This document shows, in pieces, positions 1-5,622 of a stretch of 5,622 nt of DNA; position 1 is the first letter of the stretch, and each line of letters opens with the position of its first letter. Where the stretch lies: assembly GCA_022708005.1 (NCBI GenBank), contig JAKIZN010000127.1, positions 1-5,622 of the forward strand. Reading direction: 5' to 3'. The notes beneath the pieces are model-generated. The model ran no database searches. It saw only the letters and a list, made by a program, of their open reading frames with translations, and was not told the origin of the DNA. Source of the stretch: Bacteroidota bacterium (GTDB lineage: Bacteria; Bacteroidota; Ignavibacteria; Kapaibacteriales; UBA2268). The translations under genes and the position numbers were made by a program.

Positions 1-296
1 TTTATTCTGCAATAGATATTGATTCCAAGCAGGGCAGCCCTATCCCAGTGCTAATACCGGGCACTCATGTTAAAGTTGGTTTTACAGAGCTAATTAGCGG
101 TATGCAGCAGGGCGCTTCGCAAGCTGCGTTTATCTTTCTAAAAGATGGCGAACCAGAGCCAGAGCCAACCGAAATATTTGCATTTGATTTTGCAATCAAG
201 CCTTTCATAAATTTTGTTTGGTTAGGAACGATATTCATAGTGGTCGGTTTCTTCTGGTCTATTGCTCGGCATTCCAAGAAGAAAAAGGAAGAATAA
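1..296 (+). CDS. Cytochrome c biogenesis protein, CcmF/CcsA-like (C-terminal end, partial)
   Basis: The frame is open from base 3 to the TAA at 294-296, giving the last 97 residues of a longer protein whose start lies outside the window; the GTG at 48 is internal, not a start. The visible part is a soluble, presumably periplasmic stretch (PGTHVKVGFTELISG), an acidic EPEPEP run, and then one membrane segment opening with KPFINFVWLGTIF and closing with a Lys-rich cytosolic tail (HSKKKKEE). The KPxxxxxWLG opening followed by a hydrophobic helix is the usual C-terminal end of haem lyases of the CcmF/CcsA superfamily, which in the membrane deliver haem to apocytochrome c. The haem-binding WWD motif and the other membrane helices would lie upstream and cannot be checked here. 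It is convergent with the oxoglutarate dehydrogenase gene and ends 49 bases before a strong terminator. Family assignment from this tail alone is fairly likely; the exact subfamily (CcmF or CcsA) is open. Confidence 0.68.
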   Translation, partial: YSAIDIDSKQGSPIPVLIPGTHVKVGFTELISGMQQGASQAAFIFLKDGEPEPEPTEIFAFDFAIKPFINFVWLGTIFIVVGFFWSIARHSKKKKEE

Positions 297-345
297 ATCA
301 AAATAATTCAATAGAAACTTTCCCATTGTCTATACGCTACTATCC

Positions 346-378
346 AGATGTCCTACACCTTCGAGGTGTAGGACATCT
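346..378 (+). terminator. Rho-independent terminator of the CcmF-like gene
   Basis: A perfect 15-bp inverted repeat (346-360 against 364-378) closes on a 3-nt TCG loop. It is followed at once by ATTTTTA (379-385), the U-tract expected for transcription on the + strand. It lies 49 bases after the stop of the CcmF-like gene. On the - strand no T-run follows the stem, so it is not obviously bidirectional by the classical criterion, although a perfect 15-bp stem may also impede transcripts coming from the right. Confidence 0.88.
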
Positions 379-388
379 ATTTTTACAG

Positions 389-508
389 TCTGAATCAGGA
401 TTTTCAGGATTATATGATTATATGATTATCTGGATAAGAAGGAATAAAATTGAATAGCAGGCGAAAATAATCTTGTTAATCCTTTAATCATGAAAATCAT
501 GATTCAGA
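389..508. repeat. Large imperfect palindrome with GAATCAGGATTTTCAGGATT arms (dispersed-repeat-like)
   Basis: The left arm 389-420 (begins TCTGAATCAGGATTTTCAGG) and the right arm 477-508 (ends ATCATGATTCAGA) are inverted copies matching at 28 of 32 positions. The match resumes as GATTAT after a one-base shift on the inner side. The central 429-464 stretch is unpaired AT-rich sequence. The left arm also holds an 8-bp direct repeat, ATTATATG, twice plus ATTAT (409-429). The arms recall a family of palindromic intergenic repeats built from GAATCAGGATTTTCAGGATT units that I remember from several bacterial genomes including Bacteroidota; this is recall and not verified. There is no convincing coding sequence inside. 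It lies between two convergent genes. Confidence 0.6.
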
Positions 509-524
509 TAATTTCGCTATTACC

Positions 525-552
525 CCAAATAATTTCCATATAAATTATTTGG
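525..552 (-). terminator. AT-rich hairpin behind the oxoglutarate dehydrogenase stop (possible terminator)
   Basis: Perfect 11-bp inverted repeat (525-535, CCAAATAATTT, against 542-552) with a 6-nt CCATAT loop. It begins 2 nt after the TAA stop (555-557) of the - strand gene. Position suits a transcript end or a 3' stabilising hairpin, but the stem is mostly A-T and no T-run follows on the - strand, so termination is unproven. Confidence 0.4.
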
Positions 553-554
553 TA

Positions 555-2840
555 TTACATTAGCGCATCTTCGATAATTTTCGCTTGCTCTGCCAAGTGG
601 CGCTTGTTTGAGCCTGTAGCCGTTGCCGAGCTAGCTTCTCTACCAACGTATTTTAGCTTAGTCCCTAATTTCTCGGCAAATTCAAGCAATATCGGGAATA
701 GATGCGGATATGCTCCCATATTCTTAGGTTCTTCTTGCACCCATACAATTTCCTTCGCATTCTTATATGCACTCAAATATTGCTCCAAAAGCGATGTGTG
801 CAATGGATATATCTGCTCTATCCTTATAATCGCAGTGTTCTCTATCTGCTTTTTGCTTACTGCTTCGTGAAGTTCGTAATATATTTTCCCCGTGCATAAA
901 ATGATTTTTTCAACGCTAGCCTTGTTTGCAATTTCATCATCAATAATATGCTTAAATTCACCCAAATAAAAATCTTGCAATTGCGAAACAGCTAACGGAT
1001 GCCTTAGCATAGATTTAGGCGTCATCACAATTAGAGGTAGCTTATGCGTCATAAAGAGTTGGCGCCGCAATGCGTGGAAATAGTTAGATGGCGTAGTCAA
1101 GTTAGTTACAATCATATTTTCATCAGCGCATAACTGCAAATATCGCTCTAACCTTGCACTTGAATGCTCCGAACCCTGACCATCGTAGCCGTGGGGCAAT
1201 AAAACAACTAGATTGGAATAGCTGCCCCATTTCGTTTCGCTGCAAGCCAAATATTGATCGATGATAGTTTGTGCATTATTAGCAAAATCCCCAAATTGTG
1301 CTTCCCACATAGTCAAATTAGTATCGGCAATGACGCTATAGCCGTATTCATAGCCCAGCACAGCCATTTCGGAGAGCGGGCTATCGAATATTCTGAATAT
1401 TCCTTGCCCTTCTCTAATATGATTTAGTGGAATATAAATATCTTCAGTTTCAAAATCAGTAAAAACTGCGTGCCTTTGGCTGAAAGTGCCGCGGCGGCTA
1501 TCTTGCCCCGATACTCGCACGTCTCGCCCTTCTGCCAATACCGAACCTATCGCTAAAGCTTCCGCCATAGCCCAATCTATCGATGTATTTTCAGAAAATA
1601 CCATTTCATTACGCTTTTGCAGCAAGCTTTTTAATTTCGGATTAATTTTAAAATGCTCTGGCACAAAAGCCATAGCACGAGCGACTTCCTTCAATATGTT
1701 CTCGGAGACAGAAGTAAAGTAAGGAGTAAGCGTTCGCCCTTCTTTCAAGAAATACTCGAACTTATTTTGACCCGAAGAGATTTTTCGATTATTATAAGCA
1801 GCCTCAAAATAATTTTTAATTTCGCTATAATAAGATGCCACATCTGATTCTGTCATTACTTTATCGCGAATCAATTCATCTTGATATATTTTTGAAATTT
1901 GCGGCATTGACTTAATTTTCTTATAAAGCAGCGGCTGGGTGTAAGTCGGCTCGTCGCCTTCGTTGTGTCCATATTTTCTATAACATAGCAAATCTATAAT
2001 CACATCGCTGCCAAATATCTGCCTATATTCACAAGCAAATGCTGCTGCCTCAGTTACAGCCTCGGGGTCATTGCCGTTCACGTGCAGTATAGGCACTTGT
2101 ATCATTTTGGCAATATCGGTAGCATAATAAGTAGAACGGGAGTATTCTGCATGAGTCGTAAAGCCGATTTGATTGTTGATAATTATATGAATTGTCCCGC
2201 CGACTTTATAGCCTTCGAGTTGCGATAAATTAAGAGTTTCGGCTACTATGCCCTGCCCTGCAAATGCCGCATCGCCATGAATCAGCACAGGCAAGGAGCG
2301 AGTGTATGTCATATCATTTATTTTATTATCTATCGCTCTTGCCATTCCCACTATCACTGGGTCGACAAGCTCTAAATGGCTTGGATTAGGCGACAGCAAA
2401 ATTTCTACCTTATGCCCATTTTCCCCGATGAACTCACCTTTATCGCCAAGATGATATTTGACATCTCCCGCCGCTTGGTCGAGTTCTGGGTCGTAATCGC
2501 CATCAAACTCATTAAAAATAAATTCTGGCTTTTTGCCTACGTTATTCACCAAAACATTTAGCCTGCCGCGATGCGCCATTCCTATAACTATGGAATGCAC
2601 TTTATTTTCAGTAGCTTTTTCGAAAATTTTATCAAGCAAAACTACTACTGATTCGCCACCTTCGAGCGAAAATCGCTTATGACCTATATATTTAGTATGA
2701 AGGAAGTTTTCAAAGAATTCAGCATCTACCAATTTTTTAAATATTCTGATTTGTTCATCATTAGATAGATTTGCTTTAAAGCTCTCTGTTTCGAGCTTAG
2801 TTTTTATCCACTCTTTTTTTGAAGGCTCTTGAATGTGCAT
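555..2840 (-). CDS. kgd: 2-oxoglutarate dehydrogenase/decarboxylase E1 part of an interrupted Kgd-type enzyme (C-terminal two thirds)
   Basis: A 761-residue frame covering the thiamine diphosphate E1o catalytic portion, which decarboxylates 2-oxoglutarate in the TCA cycle. Visible landmarks in order: GMAHRGRLNVL (87-97); SPNPSHLE (150-157); the ThDP/Mg motif HGDAAFAGQG (188-197) ending in NNQIGFTT (222-229); GHNEGDEP (291-298); the pyrimidine-domain motif GQDSRRGTFSQRH (445-457); WEAQFGDFANNAQ (512-524); HGYDGQGSEHSSAR (550-563); and the C-terminal QEEPKNMGAY (702-711) and YVGREASSATATGS (731-744). All expected catalytic segments are present, so nothing suggests decay within this frame. The ATG at 2838-2840 is only the first Met after the in-frame TGA at 2862-2864; no Shine-Dalgarno lies at normal distance, and upstream codons GHIGYEF continue the family sequence. 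The true product is probably one 1181-codon protein beginning at 4100. It ends with TAA, convergent with the CcmF-like gene. Confidence 0.93.
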   Translation of the reverse strand: MHIQEPSKKEWIKTKLETESFKANLSNDEQIRIFKKLVDAEFFENFLHTKYIGHKRFSLEGGESVVVLLDKIFEKATENKVHSIVIGMAHRGRLNVLVNNVGKKPEFIFNEFDGDYDPELDQAAGDVKYHLGDKGEFIGENGHKVEILLSPNPSHLELVDPVIVGMARAIDNKINDMTYTRSLPVLIHGDAAFAGQGIVAETLNLSQLEGYKVGGTIHIIINNQIGFTTHAEYSRSTYYATDIAKMIQVPILHVNGNDPEAVTEAAAFACEYRQIFGSDVIIDLLCYRKYGHNEGDEPTYTQPLLYKKIKSMPQISKIYQDELIRDKVMTESDVASYYSEIKNYFEAAYNNRKISSGQNKFEYFLKEGRTLTPYFTSVSENILKEVARAMAFVPEHFKINPKLKSLLQKRNEMVFSENTSIDWAMAEALAIGSVLAEGRDVRVSGQDSRRGTFSQRHAVFTDFETEDIYIPLNHIREGQGIFRIFDSPLSEMAVLGYEYGYSVIADTNLTMWEAQFGDFANNAQTIIDQYLACSETKWGSYSNLVVLLPHGYDGQGSEHSSARLERYLQLCADENMIVTNLTTPSNYFHALRRQLFMTHKLPLIVMTPKSMLRHPLAVSQLQDFYLGEFKHIIDDEIANKASVEKIILCTGKIYYELHEAVSKKQIENTAIIRIEQIYPLHTSLLEQYLSAYKNAKEIVWVQEEPKNMGAYPHLFPILLEFAEKLGTKLKYVGREASSATATGSNKRHLAEQAKIIEDALM

Positions 2841-2861
2841 AAATTCATAGCCAATATGCCC

Positions 2862-2864
2862 TCA
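2862..2864 (-). other. In-frame TGA at the conserved Cys position of the oxoglutarate dehydrogenase gene
   Basis: On the - strand the codons read T-Y-TGA-G-H-I-G-Y-E-F-M-H-I-Q. The frame is identical on both sides and no bases are missing, so this is a single-codon interruption rather than a frameshift. Remembered E1o sequences such as E. coli SucA have TYCGPIGAEYMHI here, so the TGA replaces Cys; TGT or TGC becomes TGA by one third-base change. The other stops seen in the window are TAA, TAA, TAG and TAA, and no other in-frame TGA occurs in about 1,700 codons. Confidence 0.9.
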
Positions 2865-4100
2865 ATACGTGTGCCTTAGCAATTCCACTATATCACGGAG
2901 CGGTATATTATTGCTGCTCCAAGCATCGTCGGCATGAAATATCCTATCTAAATCCCAAATTGTCAGCCCATAGTGAGCTGGATCTAACTCTGGATAGTAA
3001 TACGTAGACCTGCCCAATGGATTGAACGAAGCAAGCAAATGCCCACGCACGCGATACGCATTAATCAACAGCATGATATGTGCATTTTTCTCAACTTTAT
3101 CTTCTGCTGAAGGCAGCACACCCGATTGAGTGAAGTTATCGGTCTGCCACTGCAATGGCTCAAAAGGAACTTCAAGGCTATAAAATATTTGATTATAAAA
3201 CTGCTCTTTGCCCAAAAGTAGCCTATTTATATAAGCCAAAAATTCCGCACTTTCGGCGCCTTGGATTATTCTATGATCGTAAGTAGAAGTGATTGTTACA
3301 ACTTTTGAGACAGCCATATCGGTTAGTATGCTCGGATTGACTGCTTGAAATTCGGTCGGATAATCAATTGAGCCAGTTGCAACAATAAGTCCTTGCCCTT
3401 TCATCAAACGCGGGCTTGAGTGAGTTGTGCCAATCATTCCGGGGTTTGTCAATGTTACAGTGGTATGCTGCAAATCGTCAATATCTAATTTATTATTTCT
3501 TGCTTTATCGATTAATTCATTATATTTGGCAACAAAGTCAGCAAAACTAAGCGACTCGGCGCCTTTTACGTTAGGCACTAAAAGCAGCCTTGTGCCATCT
3601 TTTCGCGTCAAATCGACGGCTAATCCGATATTTAGCGATTCTCGCCTTATTCTATGCGGTTTGCCATCAATATCGGCGTAGTAATCGTTCATATTGGGGA
3701 ATTTTTTCAGTGCTTTTACTATCGCCCAAGCCAAAATATGAGTAAAAGATATTTTCTTTATCTTTAGATTTTCTAAATGCTTATTAATTATCCGCCTATT
3801 CTCATCGAGCAATTTCACTGGTATCGTCCTAACTGACGTTGCAGTGGGCAATTCCAAACTTTGCTGCATATTTTCTGCAATTTTTGCCGAAATCGATTGA
3901 AGCGGCTCGGCTGTCTCATTGGCAGACAACGTGATAGTTTCTACTTTCTTTGCCGTTACACTTCCAGCAGGTATTTCGGGAATTGTAGTTTGCGGTTTAT
4001 TCTTAGAAAAATAATCTTGCCATTCTTTGCTGACCGAGTCTGGATCTTTAAGATATTCGTAATATAATTCTTCGATAAATGCCAAATTTAATTCATTCAT
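2862..4100 (-). CDS. kgd: N-terminal and E2-like acyltransferase part of an interrupted Kgd-type oxoglutarate dehydrogenase
   Basis: A 412-residue frame. Residues 1-32 (FIEELYYEYLKDPDSVSKEWQDYF) match the short N-terminal segment that E1o proteins use to dock partner subunits. Residues about 36-80 are a Thr/Ala/Glu-rich linker. Residues about 85-300 are an E2 succinyltransferase-type catalytic domain, with the active-site signature STYDHRIIQGAESAEFL (272-288; His276) and Gln where ordinary E2 proteins usually have Asp. From about 335 the E1 portion begins (LINAYRVRGHLLASFNPLG), running to a TGA after TY412. No lipoyl domain is present. This order (E1 N-tail, E2 core, E1) is that of mycobacterial Kgd/OdhA, about 1,230 residues; here the two frames sum to 1181 codons. 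The start at 4100 is the first ATG after an in-frame TAA eight codons upstream; it has no visible Shine-Dalgarno. Taken alone this half lacks the ThDP site and could not decarboxylate oxoglutarate. Confidence 0.9.
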   Translation of the reverse strand: MNELNLAFIEELYYEYLKDPDSVSKEWQDYFSKNKPQTTIPEIPAGSVTAKKVETITLSANETAEPLQSISAKIAENMQQSLELPTATSVRTIPVKLLDENRRIINKHLENLKIKKISFTHILAWAIVKALKKFPNMNDYYADIDGKPHRIRRESLNIGLAVDLTRKDGTRLLLVPNVKGAESLSFADFVAKYNELIDKARNNKLDIDDLQHTTVTLTNPGMIGTTHSSPRLMKGQGLIVATGSIDYPTEFQAVNPSILTDMAVSKVVTITSTYDHRIIQGAESAEFLAYINRLLLGKEQFYNQIFYSLEVPFEPLQWQTDNFTQSGVLPSAEDKVEKNAHIMLLINAYRVRGHLLASFNPLGRSTYYYPELDPAHYGLTIWDLDRIFHADDAWSSNNIPLRDIVELLRHTY

Positions 4101-4164
4101 ATCAACAACTTGAGTAATGTCTTAATAACTTTAGTCCGAGTTAAAACGAATTTTCATCTATTTG

Positions 4165-4194
4165 ATTGTAAAAAGCAGTAGAGCGATTTTGCAA
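4165..4194 (-). promoter_or_regulatory. Candidate sigma70-type promoter for the oxoglutarate dehydrogenase gene
   Basis: On the - strand TTGCAA (4189-4194) and TACAAT (4165-4170) are separated by 18 bases, matching TTGACA at 4 of 6 and TATAAT at 5 of 6 positions. Transcription would start near 4158, about 58 nt before the ATG at 4100. This is a pattern match only, and promoters in Bacteroidota-like organisms can follow a different consensus. Confidence 0.35.
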
Positions 4195-4209
4195 CGCGGC
4201 AGCGCAATA

Positions 4210-4218
4210 ATTATAGCA
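4210..4218 (-). promoter_or_regulatory. Candidate extended -10 element (TGCTATAAT)
   Basis: The - strand reads TGC-TATAAT, a perfect TATAAT with the TGn extension that can replace a -35 box; no good -35 hexamer lies 17 bases upstream. It lies about 40 nt behind the stop of the TPR gene and would give a leader of about 100 nt for the oxoglutarate dehydrogenase gene. With the site at 4165-4194 it would form a tandem pair. Short CGCA/TGCG half-sites (4203-4206, 4222-4225) flank it, too weak to call an operator. No terminator was found between 4101 and 4254, so readthrough from miaA is also possible. Confidence 0.35.
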
Positions 4219-4254
4219 CAATGCGGAAGTTAGAAATTGATGCTGCACGAAGTG

Positions 4255-4998
4255 CTATTCATTCTGCGAATTAATCTTTGAATTTAAAATTGGATATAGC
4301 TCCACTTTTATCCAATAAAAATTTGGCTCTATAGATAGCGCCTTGTCATAATACTTTTTTGCTAAACTATAGTTCTTCAACTCCAAATATGTATTACCAA
4401 TAACTGTCAATAAATTCAGATAGTTCCAGTTATTAATAAGATTGCTTTTATTGCTTTCAAGCAATTTTTCGGCTTTTAAGTATAACTTTAGCGCATTGCT
4501 TTTCGAGCCGCCCATGAAAGTTGGAGTATAGAAATCGACATTTCCTAACTGCATATATGCAAACCAATTATTTGAATCGAGCTTTGCCGCCTGCTTGGAA
4601 TAATCTACTATTTTAGATGCCAAAAACGGAGCTTGCCACCTTGAAATTCCCACCCTATACCCGTAAAAAATTGACCTATACACGCATAGCGTCGAAAGTG
4701 AATATTTTTTATTCTCTAAATATGTCAAATTGCTTTCGGCTTTTTCTAAATACTGCTCCGCTAATTTATATTTCTTTTTCCCCATGCACCAAGCAATATA
4801 GCCGTATTGATAATTCACAAGCTCTAACCGTTGCTGATTTGTCATTTGCGATTGCTTATCTATTTCATCGATTATCTTTTTCCATTCGCCCATATTGTCG
4901 CTAATAAAGCAATCGTATATCCTTTCTCGATTATCGGATAGCAGCGACATAGCCGCCGCGAATAAAAGCAAAATTGCACCCAAAACTATGCTTTTCAT
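4255..4998 (-). CDS. Exported tetratricopeptide-repeat protein of unknown function
   Basis: A 247-residue protein. Residues 1-18 (MKSIVLGAILLLFAAAMS) form a signal peptide: a Lys, a hydrophobic core and small residues before a likely cleavage site; no lipobox Cys is present, so a periplasmic or secreted soluble protein is more likely than a lipoprotein. The rest is helical. A clear TPR unit occupies about 191-225 (LGNTYLEL-like GNTYLELKNYSLAKKYYDKALSIEP). A second degenerate unit lies at 144-182, containing WFAYMQLGNVDFYTPTFMGG and LKLYLKAEKLLE, and a third at about 66-95 (KKYKLAEQYLEKAES). TPR arrays bind other proteins or peptides; no catalytic motif is visible. The start is set by AGGAG four bases before the ATG. 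It follows miaA by 18 nt and is probably co-transcribed with it; this does not reveal its role. It ends in TAG. Confidence 0.82.
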   Translation of the reverse strand: MKSIVLGAILLLFAAAMSLLSDNRERIYDCFISDNMGEWKKIIDEIDKQSQMTNQQRLELVNYQYGYIAWCMGKKKYKLAEQYLEKAESNLTYLENKKYSLSTLCVYRSIFYGYRVGISRWQAPFLASKIVDYSKQAAKLDSNNWFAYMQLGNVDFYTPTFMGGSKSNALKLYLKAEKLLESNKSNLINNWNYLNLLTVIGNTYLELKNYSLAKKYYDKALSIEPNFYWIKVELYPILNSKINSQNE

Positions 4999-5002
4999 TA
5001 AA

Positions 5003-5007
5003 CTCCT
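5003..5007 (-). promoter_or_regulatory. Shine-Dalgarno AGGAG deciding the TPR gene start
   Basis: AGGAG on the - strand, four bases (TTTA) before the ATG at 4996-4998 and inside the 18-nt gap after the miaA stop. It shows that this genome uses Shine-Dalgarno initiation at least for some genes, which makes the absence of one at the oxoglutarate dehydrogenase starts (4100 and 2840) informative. Confidence 0.75.
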
Positions 5008-5016
5008 GCGGCTCGG

Positions 5017-5622
5017 TTATTTACTAACTTTATTTGCAATATGTGCTTTTATCATCTCAAGCATTTTGCTGATTTCCGCAAAGCCGCAGCCGTTAAGCCA
5101 ATTAATCTGTGGATATTGATTGCGAAACCAAGTGAGCTGCCTTTTGGCATATCGCCGTGTGTTTTGCTGTATCTTGCTTATTGCTTCGCTCTCCGAAATA
5201 TTGCCCTCTATATATTCCATTGTTTCTTTGTAGCCAACTGTATTGAGCGAATTTAAATTTTTATCAAATCCCATATCAAGCAATTTTTTCACCTCTGCGA
5301 GCAAGCCATGCTCCCACATTATCAGCGTTCTCGTATTGATTTTTTCATATAAAATATTGCGGGGCAAATCAATGGCAAAGTATAAGCAATTGTAATTTTT
5401 TGCTTTTTGCTTGCTGGCATGCGAGACTGAAAAAGGCACGCCGCTAAGCCTAAAATAAGAAATTGCTCTTATTACTCGGCGCGGATTTTTATCGGGATAC
5501 ATTTTAGCAGAAGCGGGGTCAATCTGCTCTAATTCGCGATATAGCTCATCTTTGCCTTTTGAAAGTAGTTCTGCTTCTATCTGTTGTCTCGCTTTCATCA
5601 ACTCTTTGCTTTCAAGCTCATC
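5017..5622 (-). CDS. miaA: tRNA dimethylallyltransferase MiaA (C-terminal two thirds, partial)
   Basis: MiaA transfers the dimethylallyl group of DMAPP to N6 of A37, next to the anticodon of tRNAs that read codons starting with U, giving i6A. The frame is open to the window edge (first whole codon 5620-5622), so 201 residues are seen of a family of about 300; the TTG at 5601 is internal, not a start. Visible signatures: IDPASAKMYPDKNPRRVIRA, the family's DPxxAxxxxPxDxxRvxRA motif; a GLLAEVKKLLDMGF stretch; VGYKE; and the hallmark QNTRRYAKRQLTWFR near the C-terminus. The N-terminal P-loop (GPTASGKS type) and the catalytic Asp lie outside the window. No frameshift is seen and the stop is TAA. 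The TPR gene follows after 18 nt, suggesting one transcript. Confidence 0.95.
   Translation of the reverse strand, partial: DELESKELMKARQQIEAELLSKGKDELYRELEQIDPASAKMYPDKNPRRVIRAISYFRLSGVPFSVSHASKQKAKNYNCLYFAIDLPRNILYEKINTRTLIMWEHGLLAEVKKLLDMGFDKNLNSLNTVGYKETMEYIEGNISESEAISKIQQNTRRYAKRQLTWFRNQYPQINWLNGCGFAEISKMLEMIKAHIANKVSK

Noticed and set aside
65..301. Antisense frame of 78 codons under the CcmF-like gene
   Set aside because: It mirrors a real coding tail, carries no known motif, and starts and ends without regulatory signals.
218..457. A 79-codon + strand frame running through the terminator and the left arm of the palindrome
   Set aside because: It overlaps the CcmF-like gene out of frame and is translated mostly from hairpin sequence; no homology is recognised.
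389..508. CRISPR-like repeat structure
   Set aside because: Only two copies exist, in inverted orientation, with no series of direct repeats and unique spacers.
604..1847. Several open frames of 60-90 codons on the + strand within the - strand dehydrogenase gene
   Set aside because: They lie antisense to strongly conserved E1 coding sequence, have no recognisable product, and look like shadow frames.
2838..2864. Frameshift or deletion splitting the oxoglutarate dehydrogenase gene
   Set aside because: The two frames are in the same phase and the seven codons between them match the conserved family sequence, so only a single codon is altered.
4101..4254. tRNA or other RNA gene in the gap before the dehydrogenase gene
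   Set aside because: No cloverleaf arms, CCA end or strong stem was found on either strand; only promoter-like hexamers can be supported.
4236..4260. Terminator behind the TPR gene (GCAC-TTC-GTGC)
   Set aside because: The stem is only 4 bp, overlaps the stop codon region and has no T-run after it.
1..5622. Genome-wide reassignment of TGA (to Gly, Trp or Cys)
   Set aside because: About 1,700 codons in the window contain only this one in-frame TGA, and Trp is written TGG; a reassigned codon should appear repeatedly.

Overview
The window is AT-rich (roughly 35-40% GC by eye) and carries ordinary bacterial housekeeping genes in two convergent blocks. The gene content suggests a member of the Bacteroidota/Chlorobiota side of the tree (Ignavibacteria/Kapabacteria-like), probably from an environmental assembly. 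This rests on three things: an E2-E1 fused oxoglutarate dehydrogenase, a CcmF/CcsA-type cytochrome c biogenesis gene, and an intergenic palindrome built on 'GAATCAGGATTTTCAGGATT'. The placement is an inference from remembered families, not a search.

Layout. The 3' end of a cytochrome c biogenesis (CcmF-like) gene enters on the + strand (1-296). It is followed by a textbook intrinsic terminator (346-378) and a large imperfect palindrome (389-508). The rest reads on the - strand. From right to left these are the C-terminal two thirds of miaA (5622-5017, 5' end outside the window), an exported TPR protein of unknown function 18 nt downstream (4998-4255), a 154-nt gap holding two promoter candidates, and a Kgd-type oxoglutarate dehydrogenase/decarboxylase read as two open frames (4100-2862 and 2840-555). 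An AT-rich hairpin (525-552) lies directly behind its stop codon.

The main observation is that the two oxoglutarate dehydrogenase frames are one gene of 1181 codons interrupted by a single in-frame TGA at 2862-2864. Nothing is shifted or missing: the codons on both sides continue the conserved TY-C-G-x-I-G-x-E-[YF]-M-H-I stretch of E1o proteins, and the TGA stands exactly where the family has Cys. The candidate explanations are a Cys-to-stop point mutation, a sequencing or assembly error, a natural split with reinitiation at the ATG 21 nt later, or recoding (selenocysteine or readthrough). The sequence cannot decide between them, but genome-wide reassignment of TGA is unlikely because about 1,700 other codons in the window contain no in-frame TGA.

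Functionally, the fused enzyme would carry 2-oxoglutarate oxidation in the TCA cycle, MiaA modifies A37 of tRNAs reading UNN codons, and the CcmF-like protein attaches haem to c-type cytochromes. These are independent core functions. I see no mobile element, defence system, CRISPR array or RNA gene.
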